Shown here piece after piece: positions 10,438 through 20,945 of a stretch of 64,000 nt of DNA. The position numbers and the translations under genes were made by a program. The stretch covers positions 24,078,371 to 24,142,370 of the forward strand of contig CM076655.1 of NCBI GenBank assembly GCA_038496675.1. The letters are read 5' to 3'. Each line of letters begins with the position of its first letter. Within the stretch, counting starts at the first letter, position 1. Origin of the DNA: Rachycentron canadum. Its lineage: Eukaryota; Chordata; Actinopteri; Carangiformes; Rachycentridae. Below the pieces are notes generated by a model that was not told the origin of the DNA, ran no database searches, and saw nothing but the letters and a program-made list of their open reading frames with translations.

Positions 10438-11363
10438 ACTCCTCCTGCAGTTCTGACAACAGGCGATAGAGGGCACTCTCCCCCCAGGCAGGCGATGGGA
10501 GGGTGGGTTTGGAGGCAGGAGTTTGCCTCGAGTTGCCAGACACCTCACGGAACAGGAGCACACATGACGGTGGCAGATCTGAGTACACATGCAGCTTTTT
10601 GTTGGGAGGAAGAGAGAAAAAAAAAACAAAAGCATAAAGATGCAGATTCTTCTGTTATGTCTCCTCCACAAGCTGCTGAGTCTAGAGGCAGAATTAAGAG
10701 CTTCTGGGTTCATGGTGTCTCACTTCTCTTTGGGTTTATAGTCTGATTGAGTGTGTTTTTTGTCTTTTCATCCTACTCTGCAAATACCTGATCAACCTGC
10801 TGTGACACGCTGTTCTAAATATCTGCAGCAGGAAAAAAATACGAAGCTGGGCAAAAAAAAAAAAGAATAAGAAAAACACCACAGCTGAGCATGTGCACAG
10901 ATGATCAGTTAGATACTGATTATTCTCTTTAATTTATCTGAAAACACTAAAACCAGTTGTACATGTGGTGTCAAAATTATTGTCATCACAAAATGTAAGA
11001 AAAAAAAAACCATCACCCAGTGGGATCTGAAAAGACATTTAGAGACACTGCTGTGAGGAAAAGAAGGCAAAGGCTCAGAGGAGATGAGGTGAAGAAATGG
11101 AAACCACAGCTCTTTGTGATTGGCTGATACACCTGAATCTCACCTCTGTTTGAAGCAGAATATCCTGTTTTCTCAGAATAGGGGATGTGATTCATCCTTG
11201 AGGTCTAACAAACCTGTTGAATGCATTTCCTTCCACACAAGTCAGATTTTGAAGAATTAAATTTTGCATTGCAATTTTTCACTGCCTTTGTGAAGAATAT
11301 GACCGAAGCGCCGTTTGTTGAAATGATTAGCATTCAGCTAAATATAATTTGATAATTGAATAA
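10438..11363. other. No gene recognised
   Basis: Unique sequence with A runs near 10618 and 10853 and around 10999. No coding or RNA gene is supported. Confidence 0.5.
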
Positions 11364-11389
11364 CATATATATATGTGTGTGTGTGTGTG
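11364..11389. repeat. (AT)n(GT)n microsatellite
   Basis: An AT run passing into a GT run, a common compound dinucleotide repeat. Confidence 0.9.
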
Positions 11390-11854
11390 GATATCTTTTG
11401 GTTTTAGACTGTTGGTCCTGAAACACAAGACACTGTAATTATATCACTTTTAAATCTATGAAACTGTGAAGGATCTTTTATGTTTTGTGACAATTTAAAA
11501 AAAGATTAATCGAGATAATACTATTTTGTCGATAAATCAGTAACAAAAATTGTTTTGTTGCAGCCATGGATTAGTGTAATGCTGTGTTTGTTTGTGCGTA
11601 ACTGCTACCAACTGATGAATGAGAGTAATCATAGGAATGTGTATTTGGGACCTGTTATTCTGTACGACAAATAAATCACGACCTAAATTCATGGTAACCA
11701 AATTGACTAACTGGTGTGCTGCCATTTTGAAGCCTCCAGTTTGTAATTTGGCCGTCACCATCTAGGTTTTGTGAAACCAGAAGAAACCATATGCAGCTGA
11801 GGAGGAGTGAGGGGGTGGAGCTGACCTGCTCTCTCTTCTATCCTGATTGTGTGG

Positions 11855-12175
11855 TACAGTCTGTCAATCACACAGTAGCCACGCCCCCTAATTCATAGCC
11901 TGCGTTATGGTCTATTTTGCTCTGAATGGGACCATCATTTAAAAAATGAACATCATGTTGTATTGAAGAAGAGACCAAGACCATAAGAAAAATGTTTACT
12001 GAAGTAACAAATCCAGTGAAAAGTAGGTTCATTTTCCCATAGACTTCAATACAATCTGACTTCTTCAACAACCAGTGGAGTCGCCCCCTGGTGGTCATTA
12101 GAGAGAATGAAGGTTTAAGGCTTTTCAGGCTCTTCACTTTACAGACCCAGAGTCTACATCCACCTAGTAAACAGC
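11855..12175 (-). repeat. Dispersed teleost repeat, minus orientation
   Basis: On the plus strand: 'gtctgtcaatcacac', 'ccacgccccct', 'ttatggtctattttgctc', 'catcatgttgtattgaag', 'catagacttcaatacaatctgacttctt' (two overlapping short pieces) and 'gtcgccccctggtggtcatt'. Read on the minus strand this is the familiar fish repeat that begins near 'tagactgtatataaa'. The matching plus-orientation copy is at 42684-42990, which lacks about 35 bases found here around the 'gaccaccagggggcgac' block. Class uncertain (SINE- or MITE-like). The open frame 11868-12137 is inside it and is not a gene. Confidence 0.75.
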
Positions 12176-13026
12176 CTCAGCCAAGAAATGATCATATCAC
12201 AGGTTTGATTTTGTACTGGTAGTATTTTATTTCCAAACTGTTCCCTGCTTTTCAGCGAAGGTCAGCTAACCAGCAGCTTTACATTAAACAACATCTAACT
12301 CATAATGAAAGAGCGTTTTCCTGAAATTATTTCCTGAACAAAACCAAACACAAATGTCCACTTTCCAATGATACTACTGCTCCTGAACCTCCACACACAG
12401 GTCATCGACCTTTCAGAGGAGACCAGGCCTGATCTTATATGCTTTAAGAGCAGTGACTACATATTTTGGCAAATGTTATTCTCTGATGGGTTCACAAAAA
12501 TGTGTTAGTTATGAGGCCGCTCGGGCATCACAGCGAGGATCAAGCCTTTTATTTACACTGTTAATGCCAGGTAACTCAGCACAGACAACGTGCATTTAAA
12601 TCCCATTACCACACACCGATGCAGAGGCTGATTATCTTTCTGATTTACTTAAGATACTTTCTTGGCTGTCGGAGTTAAAAGGCGGGTACATGAGAGACAA
12701 AAGATGAGGAGCCCTGGAACCGACCCAGCATCACTGAGTGGCTGACTTACATCTGTTGTCGTGGAAACGGAGGACTCTGTGACGTTTCTATCAAGAAACC
12801 CTGAGAAGAAAGGTAACCAAAAAAAAACAACAACAACAAAAAAAAAAGAAAAAAAAACAAGGAGCATGATTCCATTAAAACCTTTCTCTCACTTTGTCGG
12901 GCTGAGAGGGGCTGAAAGCAGCAAACACACTGACAGTTGGCAGAGCAGAGCTGAGTGAAGGATCCAGCAGGTCGACTCGAAACACTGCAGGGATGGAGAG
13001 CAGCAGAGAGGCCTGAAGGCAGAGAG
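12176..13026. other. No gene recognised; A-rich tract
   Basis: Unique sequence with an A/C-rich low-complexity stretch at about 12818-12860 that produces lysine- or phenylalanine-rich open frames in several frames. Nothing else is recognised. Confidence 0.5.
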
Positions 13027-13052
13027 GATGAGGAGGAGGAGGAGGAGGAGGA
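13027..13052. repeat. (GAG)n tract
   Basis: About eight GAG/GGA units, giving a glutamate-rich open frame at 12955-13167 that has no other support as a gene. Confidence 0.9.
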
Positions 13053-14001
13053 TGAATCGGGGTTTGGGAATCAGTGTCATGTCATCCTGCAGTCTCCATA
13101 TTTCTGTGGGTATTGCAATTTTAAAATTGATCACACAGGTGCTCTCTTCAGGCTGAGTGTACCCTGATATTTTAATGGAATGTACAGAGAATTGTTGTGC
13201 AGAGAGAAGCCATCTATGGCAGGAAGCACACGATAAATACATTTTGATGCATTACTTTTAATGCTGAATTTACAGAATAGACTGACAATGAAAAAAAGAT
13301 TATTGATAGGGCTCTGCGAAAATGCTTTCCCTTTTCAGGTAAAAATTAAATTGCAAATATTTTTAGAAGTAGTTTGGTCATTTTCTGTTTGTACATAAAG
13401 GGTTATGGTTAGACATTAGGACGTTTATTTAATGGGGATATTAAGTTTTCTCTGATGCTGAACATGTTTTTTTTTTGTCAGGAATGGGTGGTCACTTAGT
13501 TCCTGACACCAATATATGTTTTATTATAAAGAACTTTATGCAATTTGAAGGAGCAAATGATGTAGGGGTCTGTTTGTGACATATAGTTATGGATAATTGA
13601 TTAATTTACCATAATATACCAATCATTTGCCAAACAGAGTTGATGATATTTGACCAAATTTAAATGTTTTCATGCAGCTTTGATGTACTGGACTGTACAA
13701 TGCAGAATATCTCTATGTCTAGACAATGAATTCTTGTAGCTGAAGCTGGACATTGTGGTGAGTTGAATGTGTTTTTTGTTTGAGCTTAATGTGATAAGCA
13801 CACAGTGAAAAGAAACAGACCAGCGACCTATTAAAAAGAAAAAAAAAAAAAAAAATCTTCCATACAAGACATTCAAGCTCACCGAGCAGTTATGAGTCTG
13901 AAAATGATGTGAATCATCTGCTTTGACCTTCACAGTCAGCGGATCACCTACACAAGGCTTCAGAGGTCGCGCATGAAAAACGGCAGAAGAAAAATGGATA
14001 A
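13053..14001. other. No gene recognised; poly-A tract
   Basis: AT-rich unique sequence with A17 at 13839-13855. The minus-strand open frame 13670-14080 runs through this tract and the (GT)n that follows, and has no domain. Confidence 0.5.
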
Positions 14002-14020
14002 TGTGTGTGTGTGTGTGTGT
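14002..14020. repeat. (GT)n microsatellite
   Basis: Nine to ten GT units. Confidence 0.9.
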
Positions 14021-14241
14021 AGCAGTTAGGCAGCGAGTGGAGGCAGACAAATGTATGTATGAAAAAAAGGGTGGCTGCATTATTTATATCTGGTATCGAT
14101 TCGTCTCCTATCTAAATCAAAACTGTGTGAAAAGACGAGGTTGTACTTTAAGTTTCGATCCGCTCATCACAAGCAGGAAGTAAAGACAGAAGGAAGATTT
14201 CACAGGGTGAGCTTAGACCCATTTAATTTTTTTTTCCCTCC

Positions 14242-14263
14242 CTCTCTCTCTCTCTCTCTCTCT
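14242..14263. repeat. (CT)n microsatellite
   Basis: A CT run following a T-rich and C-rich lead from about 14226. Confidence 0.9.
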
Positions 14264-14279
14264 GCCCGTCAGCCCACCT

Positions 14280-14490
14280 CTCCTTCATCTCTCCTGTAGT
14301 CTTTGACTGATTGGATGAGCGTGTGTTGCGGTGTGATTAGCCAGCTCTGCTAAGGATACAAGCTTTGTTGTAAACACGGGGGATTAGCTGCAGACAAACA
14401 CACCTATCAAACAATTAATACACTAATCAGCTAATGAGCGCTGGTACCTTTCACCGCTGTTAACGCTGCTTAGCAACTATCACCAAACCC
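14280..14490. promoter_or_regulatory. Candidate conserved noncoding element, homeodomain motif cluster
   Basis: Within about 200 bases there are many TAAT/ATTA-type cores: 'gtgattagcc' (14333), 'ggggattagctg' (14380), 'caattaataca' (14413) and 'ctaatcagctaatgag' (14423-14438), together with 'tcgttgtaaacac'-like forkhead cores near 14366 ('ttgtaaacac'). No repeat family is recognised. This density is typical of developmental enhancers, but nothing here proves conservation or activity. Confidence 0.35.
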
Positions 14491-15252
14491 TTTTCCAGTC
14501 CTTTCCTCTTTTCAGACTTTTTTTTTTTTTCCATTTTTTTTGTTCATTTTTTTCTCCAAAGGGCTCTTGCTGTTCATTCTTGCTGATTTTCTGCTCAGAC
14601 TCTGCTTCTTTCACTGAATTGGTCTCACATCAAACAGCAGGCTGATTCCATTTGTCCAGCTCTTTATTCTTCTTCTTCTTTTTTTTTTGTTATTCTGTCA
14701 GGTCATAATTCATTCACTTGTCGTTTATTTTCTTCTGTTCACAAATCAGAAAGTGCACCACAGGTGTCCAGGGCTGCACCGAGGATGCAGCAGTGGATGT
14801 ATTCAGAGTATTCAAATCTTTTTTTTAAAGTAAAAAGCAAAAGGCCAAACGAAGACTCAGAAGCCTTGGAGTCACATTTTTATTTTGGTAAAAGCAGGCT
14901 CCTGCAGCATTAGCTGCTCAGGTTTAAAAAAATAAAGTTTTTAAGACTATTCTAAAAAAATAGTCCTTGGTTGAGTTGAATTCACTGATGCAGCAATTTG
15001 AAAAAAGTCCAGTCGGGAACCATATTTTATGCGTTTGTGTGATATATAAAGGAATGCGTGGGTCTGGCCCCCCTATTTAAGACTAAATTAAAAATACATT
15101 AATTGCAATCATGACAATCTGTTATTCGATTCAGTCAATTTAAGTAATAATAGCTAGCTATCTAGCTTGTTGGACACGCCTATTAGATTGTGTCAAGTAT
15201 CCATAGATTAACAGTAATTAACTGTAACCTTGACTTGTAGTTTTATTCTAGC
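14491..15252. other. No gene recognised; T-rich stretches
   Basis: T-rich stretches at 14517-14551 and 14682-14689; otherwise unique sequence without a recognisable gene. Confidence 0.5.
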
Positions 15253-15348
15253 TAGTTGCTAACTTTAGCCTTAACCCTGACTGATGTGAGGTAGTTTCTA
15301 ACTCTAGCCTTAAACAGTTTAGCTAACTAATGTTGGTTAGTTTCTAAC
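15253..15348. repeat. Imperfect tandem repeat, about 40-bp unit, 2.3 copies
   Basis: Units begin at 15253, 15292 and 15338 with the shared core 'tagttTctaact.tagccttaa' in the first two and 'tagtttctaact' in the third. Unit spacing is 39 and 46 bases. Confidence 0.75.
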
Positions 15349-15404
15349 TTTTCTAATGCTCATGCCCAAGATTCAGACCAGACTCCCTTTGTCCAACCGC
15401 GCAT

Positions 15405-15660
15405 TTTCTTTACCACTTATCCTCTGAAAGTCACATGGGAGTCGAACAGGTCAACAGACATATGGAGACAAACAGCCATTCACATTCACATTCACTGCTA
15501 CAGGCAATTTTCAGCCGCCGATCAACCTGCATGTGTTTGGATTGTGGGAGGAAGGTGGAGCAACTGGGGCACCTGGGGTGGAGAACATGCTGAACTGGGG
15601 TTCAGACGCAGAACCTTCTTACTGTAAGGCAACAGTGTGAACCACTGCACTTATGCGCCT
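15405..15660 (-). repeat. SINE-like dispersed teleost repeat, nearly full length, minus orientation
   Basis: On the plus strand the order is 'accacttatcctc', 'agacaaacagccattcacat', 'ctgcatgtgtttggattgtgg', 'gagaacatgctgaact', 'gttcagacgcagaaccttc' and 'gcaacagtgtgaaccactgcac'. This is the reverse complement of the fish family whose head resembles a tRNA gene B box ('ggttcgaa..c') and whose tail is 'ggataagtggt'. The part corresponding to the 'ctccagcc..cctgtccagggtg' region has been lost between 15425 and 15460. Confidence 0.75.
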
Positions 15661-17574
15661 CCTGCGCTCCCTAAACTCCGAAGAAAAATCAAGTGTGATG
15701 CGTTCACGGCCCCCTCTGAAAATGGTAAAGACCAGCACAGCAGCACATCCCCAGGGTCACAGCAGCAGCTGCTGTTTGTGGAACAAACAGCCAGTAAGTG
15801 TTATCTTTAAGAACAAAAGAGACAAGTCACAACAAACTTTGCATGACACGGCAACTAATTACAGTCACAGAAAGAAATTTAGCATTTATATATTTTGCAC
15901 ACGAGGAGGAAGCTTCAATAATAAATGCATTTAATGATCCATGGAGAGAAAATGTGATATTAGGGATCTTTTTTACATAGAAAGCTACATTTGTTATTGA
16001 AACCTTTAAAGTTTCTTTTGCCTTAGTTCCTGTCTAACAGCATTTACAGGTAAATTCATTCACTATTCAACAGGCACAGGGTTTGATTAACTGAGCTGAC
16101 AGGAAAATGTAGTCAGAGCCAGAAAACTGCATCAACTAATGGAAAACAACAGAGAAGATTAAAAAACATGAACCTATGACTTTAATTTTTCATGCTTTCA
16201 GGCTCATTAAACCCTCTTCAAGTCGTTAGGATAATGATGCTAAATGCAATTCAGATAGAAACAAAGATATATATCTGTTTTTTGTATCAGCTCCAGCATC
16301 AAAAGGTGGGATGGGATGAGATATTTTTGCCTCCTCAGAGCGACAGGACACTGTTAGTCTGCTCTGCAGCGACTGGTCAGACTCAGCAGCTCCGTGTACA
16401 TAAAGTGCATCCAACCCCAAAATCTGTGCCCCGGAGGGAAACACACTACACACAACTATTAACAAAACATCTGAGCGATTCAGCAAACAGTGCTTCTCCC
16501 TCACTCAGACTACACACAGCATCCCTGCAGCACAATTTATCATCGAACCCCCCTCCACCCTTCCCCCGAGCATCCTCCTACAAAACACTGAACCTAAACA
16601 CATCCTCGCTCTTACCGCCGCTATATAAATCTCCACACTGCTTCCACATTCTTCTTCTTTCTCCTCAGAAAGACCATTTTTAGTCCATCCCAAGAAGAGA
16701 ACGAGCAATTCCCCTGTTCCTCCAGCTTGTCTTGCAAGAAAGAATTGAAATAATAGTTCAGTGAAATCTTGGAGAGCGCAGAGGTAAATGGTGGGAAAAG
16801 AGAGCGGTGCTTAGTTGATGTTGTACATTTTATATTAACCTGCATGTTGTTTTTTTTTTTTTTTTTTAAATCTGGGACTAAAAAGAAACCTTAAATCAAC
16901 CTTTTCCTTCAGCCGGCCTCAGCCTTTTCACAGACAAATTTCTGAAATGTCAGAATTAAATCCTGCTGCCTTCAAAGAGGTGATGGCCTTTTTTTTTTTC
17001 CATCTCAATGTTTCAAAATAATGTTTAATATTGTTCTAAGTGTCTTGGTTCCTGCAGATAGTGACATTTGATGACGTGGACACTGTCGACTTCTGCAGCA
17101 GCAAACAGGAAGCAGCAACATTTGGGGCCCAGGAAATATGTAAAAGGGGGCAAATAATTTCAGACTAAAACAGGAAATCAGATATTTTACAAACAATTCA
17201 TCACATTTTAGTGTTGAGTTATTATCTTTACTAACTTCCTAAATTTTACCAGTTAGTTTTAAAGCCTAAACCAAACTAAACCACGGCATGGCTGTTATCG
17301 TAACCAGGGCAACGAAGGTATGATACGGTTGAATTTTACATAAAAAAAAAGTCTTAAAGATTAAAAAAGTTTTCTCCCTGTAAATTCCCACGTGATGATA
17401 AAAACCTCAAAGGAATCCAGTCTTGTAAATAGTGACAGTCCTTACAAAATCTTAGGGTGAGATTAAAACCCTGGGACTCACGACACTTTAAATGTGAGAG
17501 TGCGTCAGACTCTTTTCAATAACCTTTCATAGTGTATAGTCAGGCATAGTGTATATATAGTGTATAGGCATACA
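15661..17574. other. No gene recognised; T tract
   Basis: Unique sequence with T18 at 16850-16867 and a T run near 16989-16999. The longest open frame in the window (16192-16683, plus) lies here. It has no recognisable domain, is overlapped by minus-strand frames of similar length, and ends in low-complexity proline/serine-rich codons, so I do not call it. Confidence 0.5.
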
Positions 17575-17768
17575 ACCAGTCACGTCTGCAGGCAGTTTAG
17601 AGTCACCAGTCAGTTTAATGTGAATGTCTTTGGACTGTGGAGGAAGCTGGAGAACCTAGAGGGAACCCACGCAGGAACAGGGAGAACATGCAAACTCCAC
17701 AGAGAAAGGCCTCAGGCCCGGGGTTTGAACACAGATCTCTCTTGCGACAGTTCCAACCACCAGCCCAT
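17575..17768 (-). repeat. SINE-like dispersed teleost repeat, minus orientation
   Basis: Plus-strand text 'ggcagtttagagtcaccagt', 'gtctttggactgtggagg', 'gggaacccacgcagg', 'gggagaacatgcaaactcc', 'acagagaaaggcctcaggcc' and 'gcgacagttccaaccacc' is the reverse complement of the head half of the family. Its head end faces the 150-bp repeat that follows; a copy in the opposite direction starts on the other side of that repeat. Confidence 0.8.
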
Positions 17769-17776
17769 AGTTGGAA

Positions 17777-17926
17777 ATTTTAAAAGTTTGGATCAAAACA
17801 GTTTTTCTCCCTGTACATTCTTTGAAAACTGTTTCAAAGTCTTCCAGTAGATATAAGGTACAGAAGCTACAGTCTCATTTTACACCAGAATGAATTTCTT
17901 CCAAATACTTTACAACAGGAGGTGCA
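17777..17926 (+). repeat. 150-bp repeat, copy 1 (second copy at 20033)
   Basis: The segment from 'ttttaaaagtttggatcaaaa' to 'tactttacaacaggagg' is closely matched at 20033-20180, including 'gtagatataagg.acagaagctacagtc.cattttacacca' in both. It sits exactly between two SINE-like copies in inverted orientation. I do not know the family. It may be an internal piece of a larger element of which the SINE-like heads are part. Confidence 0.75.
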
Positions 17927-18170
17927 GTGGTTGGAACTGTCGCCTCGCAGCAAGAAGATTCTTCCCCCAGTCCAAACATATGCACGTTAGGTTCATTGGA
18001 AACTGAATTGCTCATTGGCTTGAATGTGAGCGTGAATGGTTGTTTGTCTCTGAATGTTGGCCCTGTGACAGGCCTGTCTAGGGCGGACCCTGCCTTCACC
18101 CAATGTCAGATGGGGTTGGGTTGGCTCCAGCTCCCCCCCCCCTGCACAGATAAGTGGTATAGATAACGTG
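17917..18170 (+). repeat. SINE-like dispersed teleost repeat, plus orientation
   Basis: The copy starts 'ggaggtgcagtggttggaac', keeps the head ('tgtcgcctcgcagcaagaag'), then jumps to 'cagtccaaacatatgcacgtt' because the middle of the family is deleted, and continues 'gtgagcgtgaatggttgttt', 'gccctgtgacaggcctgtc' and 'ggctccagctccccccccc' to the tail 'cagataagtggtatagataac'. Together with 17575-17768 it forms an inverted pair. Confidence 0.8.
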
Positions 18171-18179
18171 TCACAGGGA

Positions 18180-18480
18180 CTCACGGCACAAAGATGATTG
18201 AACCCAAATATGCCCAACTCTCTATTTAAAGTTCAGTGTTTATTGTACAAGCCTGTACAACAAGATCAGGCGGAGACCAAAACCTGACTCAAAGGTGCAA
18301 GAAGAACTGAAAGAGTGGGGAAAGGGGGGGTATATATACATGAGGAGGGGGAGCCAATTAGACAGGTGAAACACATTAGGGCAGGGCAGGTAATCACACA
18401 GGTGGGAAAGACATACAAAGACCAGGAAGAGATGACGCCTGGAATGGATGTGACATTATGGCTGAGTGGATGGGACATTA
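18180..18480 (-). repeat. Possible retroelement 3' region, minus orientation
   Basis: 'ttcagtgtttattgtacaagcctgtacaac', broken here as two short phrases, gives an AATAAA signal on the minus strand (about 18237-18242). 'cagacaggtgaaacacattagg'-type text at 18360-18381 recurs in fish genomes near retroelement ends. I cannot name the element and see no coding remains. Confidence 0.35.
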
Positions 18481-19349
18481 CAACACGTTATTTCAGTCGT
18501 ATATAAACTTTTTTTTACATTTTTTGGATAATTTTGTTCATTTAATTTTTTCAGCAAACAGAAGTTACGTCGTTATTAATATGTCTTTATTTTCACCATC
18601 CACAGAATGCAATTATTACCATGTGATTGTTATTTATATACGTGAGGTTTATATTTATATGAACAAATCAAAGCTGAGCATAACCACAATGATTCATCAT
18701 GATCCCTCCAAGGAGACTCAACACTGAGCTCATAGTTTTGCTGCCGTTTGACAAAAATCGAAATGTGTAGTGATACTGGTAGAAGACGAGGTCGCCCACT
18801 TTCCCCTAATTAGTTTCTCACAACGTTGGTAAGAAGCAGCAAACCTCAATTCCAGACTTTAAATTACATGTTCAGAAATCTGCAGGGGGTATTACAGACA
18901 CTACAGACAAGCCATTGGATCATTAACTGTGTGATAAAGTCATGTTAGGTGAAAAATGTAGTTAACTGCTAATCCCAACCAGTGGAGAGTCATTGCAGCA
19001 GTTTGTCTCTGAGCTGCTTTCTTTGTCTAATGGATTTCTGGGAGTGTGTGAGTTCAAAGCTGCAGCAATAAAGACAAAAAAAAAAAAAAAAACAGCAGGA
19101 GCTTGTGAGAATTCATCAGTGGATTTAGACTCTGCATGGACAGCATGAAGACAGAAGACGAGTAAAAGTATACCTGTCGTACTCTTTAATCAGCACTGCA
19201 CCTACTTTCACTGGTTCAGTCAGGACAGAGTCGGAGAGGAGAGCTCGATATTAAAGAAGAGATTTGCTTCAGGAAAACATGGACAGAGCTAATTATTACC
19301 ACGTGAACATTGAAGATGAGCATTAAAGAAACGTGCCTAATTAGCCAAC
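18481..19349. other. No gene recognised; poly-A tract
   Basis: AT-rich unique sequence with A17 at 19076-19092. No gene is supported. Confidence 0.5.
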
Positions 19350-19545
19350 AAAATATGATAAGAAAAAACTTTATTGATCCCAAGAGGGAAAATGTAGCAT
19401 TGCAGCAGCACATGAAGCCAGAGAGGTAGAAACTGAATACAGATGAGGAGGGAAAATTCAACACAAACAACAAATAAATCAAAGTTTGAAAGTTATTTAT
19501 TGCAGTTTTTCCAGACCAGTGTGCATAAATAAAGTGTAAGTGCAA
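19350..19545 (-). repeat. Dispersed repeat with 'ctttattgatcccaag' end
   Basis: 'aaaactttattgatcccaag' (19366-19385) followed by 'agggaaaatgtagcattgcag' is a phrase common in fish repeats, normally read on the other strand as '...gggatcaataaagt'. The rest of the copy to about 19545 is AT-rich and includes 'gcataaataaagtgtaagtgcaaa'. Class not assigned. Confidence 0.5.
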
Positions 19546-19754
19546 AATCAAAATAGCTTTTTCGCGATAATCCAGATCAGAGATTGTGATCAGTTTTGTG
19601 TGAACTGCTTGTGACTCGGCTCAGGGGATGGGAACGTTAGTCCTCCACTTTGGTCCGGACTGAAATCCTGCATGGACTCTGAAGACATTTATCATCATTT
19701 ATCACCACGATTCGTTCTTTAAGCACCATTATTGAAATAAACACTGATTGAATA

Positions 19755-19800
19755 TATACCTGAAATACCCAAAAAACTAATGACATTCCCATCATTCTCC
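19755..19800 (+). repeat. Short fragment of the 'ccccagaggatgaa' LINE-like family
   Basis: 'aatacccaaaaaactaatgacattcccatca' matches an internal subunit of the family seen at 9690. Only about 45 bases remain. Confidence 0.5.
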
Positions 19801-20032
19801 ACTCCAGTCAGATCTGCTGCCATTAAATCAGGTTGTGTTGATACCTGTGAAGAAAACACAAGAATGTGTCTCATTCAATTCTTGTTCCAAGGCAAAGTCA
19901 ATTCAACACAGAACTCTAATTGTGAAAATAGAAAGATCAAAAAAACAACGCAGGAAATGTGGCGTATTAAAGCAAAAGATAAAATGTCTATATAAACTGT
20001 ATATGTGCCACCAGTTCATGGTTGAACATAAG

Positions 20033-20180
20033 AATTTAAAAAGTTTGGATCAAAAAGTTTTTGTTTTTTTTTTCTGTAAATTCTTTGAAAAGTGTTTATA
20101 TCTACTTCCTGTAGATATAAGGCAGAGAAGCTACAGTCCCATTTTACACCAGACTTGTATGACTTTACAACAGGAGGCAC
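20033..20180 (+). repeat. 150-bp repeat, copy 2
   Basis: It matches 17777-17926 over its whole length, with a longer T run (20060-20072 area) and the same ending 'ctttacaacaggaggcacga'. The last bases resemble the first bases of the SINE-like head ('ggaggcacgatg'), as in copy 1, but here the SINE-like body is absent. Confidence 0.75.
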
Positions 20181-20295
20181 GATGTGTTGACTGAGGTAAT
20201 GAATCAGGTGACATGTAGTCTTCAATACAATTTTTCTTCTGATGGTTGCTTCACTTTTAGGGAGTCTACGTCCATTTTGCTATGCAGTCTATGAT

Positions 20296-20945
20296 GTACA
20301 CTCAGTGAGCATTTTATTAGGAACAACACATTAACGCTGGGTTCCTCAGTTCCTCGTGTCATGGATCCACCAGATGTTGGAAACTTTCTTCTGAGGCTCT
20401 GCTCCATATCGCCATGATTGCGCCATTGTTTTGGTCGATTTGTCAGCTGCATGCTCCTGCTCTACCAGATCCCAAAGGTGGTCTACAGGATTCAAGTCTG
20501 GAGACTGAACTGGACTCTTATTATCTGACAGGAAGTAGCCATTCAGGATAGTGAACTGCGCCCATGAAGGCGGCCTCAGGTTTCTGTTCTTGGCTGACAG
20601 GAAGTGGAACTGACATGGTCTACTGGTGTAACTCGTCCACCTCTAAGTTGGACTGAAGCTTCACCACAGTTGTAAAGAGTAGTTATGTGAGTGACCGTGG
20701 TCTGTCTGTCAGCTCCAATCTCCTCTGACCTCTCTGATCGATACAATGTTTCCTCCACAGAGCTGCTGCTTTGTTGTTGCTTCCATGTGGAGCAAAACTA
20801 GAAATTGTTTTGTGTGTTAAAATCCAGGATCAGGAGTTTCAGAAACACTCAACAATCAGGTCACAGTCAAAGTCAATGAGTGGGAGAGGCATTTATTCTG
20901 ACTTGAACATTAACTGCTCCAGACCTGTATCTGCACACAGGTTTC
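20296..20945 (-). mobile_element. Tc1-like DNA transposon remnant, internally deleted
   Basis: The left end carries the terminal inverted repeat of a well-known fish Tc1 family ('acactcagtgagcattttattagg', split at 20 bases in reading). On the minus strand the region 20455-20510 encodes SPDLNPVDHLWDLVEQE, the conserved block just before the last catalytic acidic residue of Tc1 transposases. Further right, 'tttctgttcttggctgacagg', 'cctctgacctctctgat' and 'caggagtttcagaaacactcaac' are the remains of the DNA-binding half. About 500 bases of the usual 1.2 kb or more are missing between roughly 20510 and 20575, which removes most of the catalytic core, and the right inverted repeat is lost near 20945. 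Frames are interrupted. The element is dead. Confidence 0.85.

Noticed and set aside
10119..10469. Open frame of serine/histidine/proline repeats
   Set aside because: It is a translation of the (ATCC)n array; the opposite strand is open as well for the same reason.
13670..14080. 136-codon minus-strand open frame
   Set aside because: Runs through a poly-A tract and a (GT)n tract, with no domain.
16192..16683. Longest open frame in the window (163 codons, plus)
   Set aside because: No domain, poor complexity towards its end, overlapped by long minus frames; compatible with chance in 64 kb.
15405..18170. tRNA genes in the SINE-like heads
   Set aside because: The B-box-like words belong to dispersed repeats; no complete cloverleaf with acceptor stem is seen.
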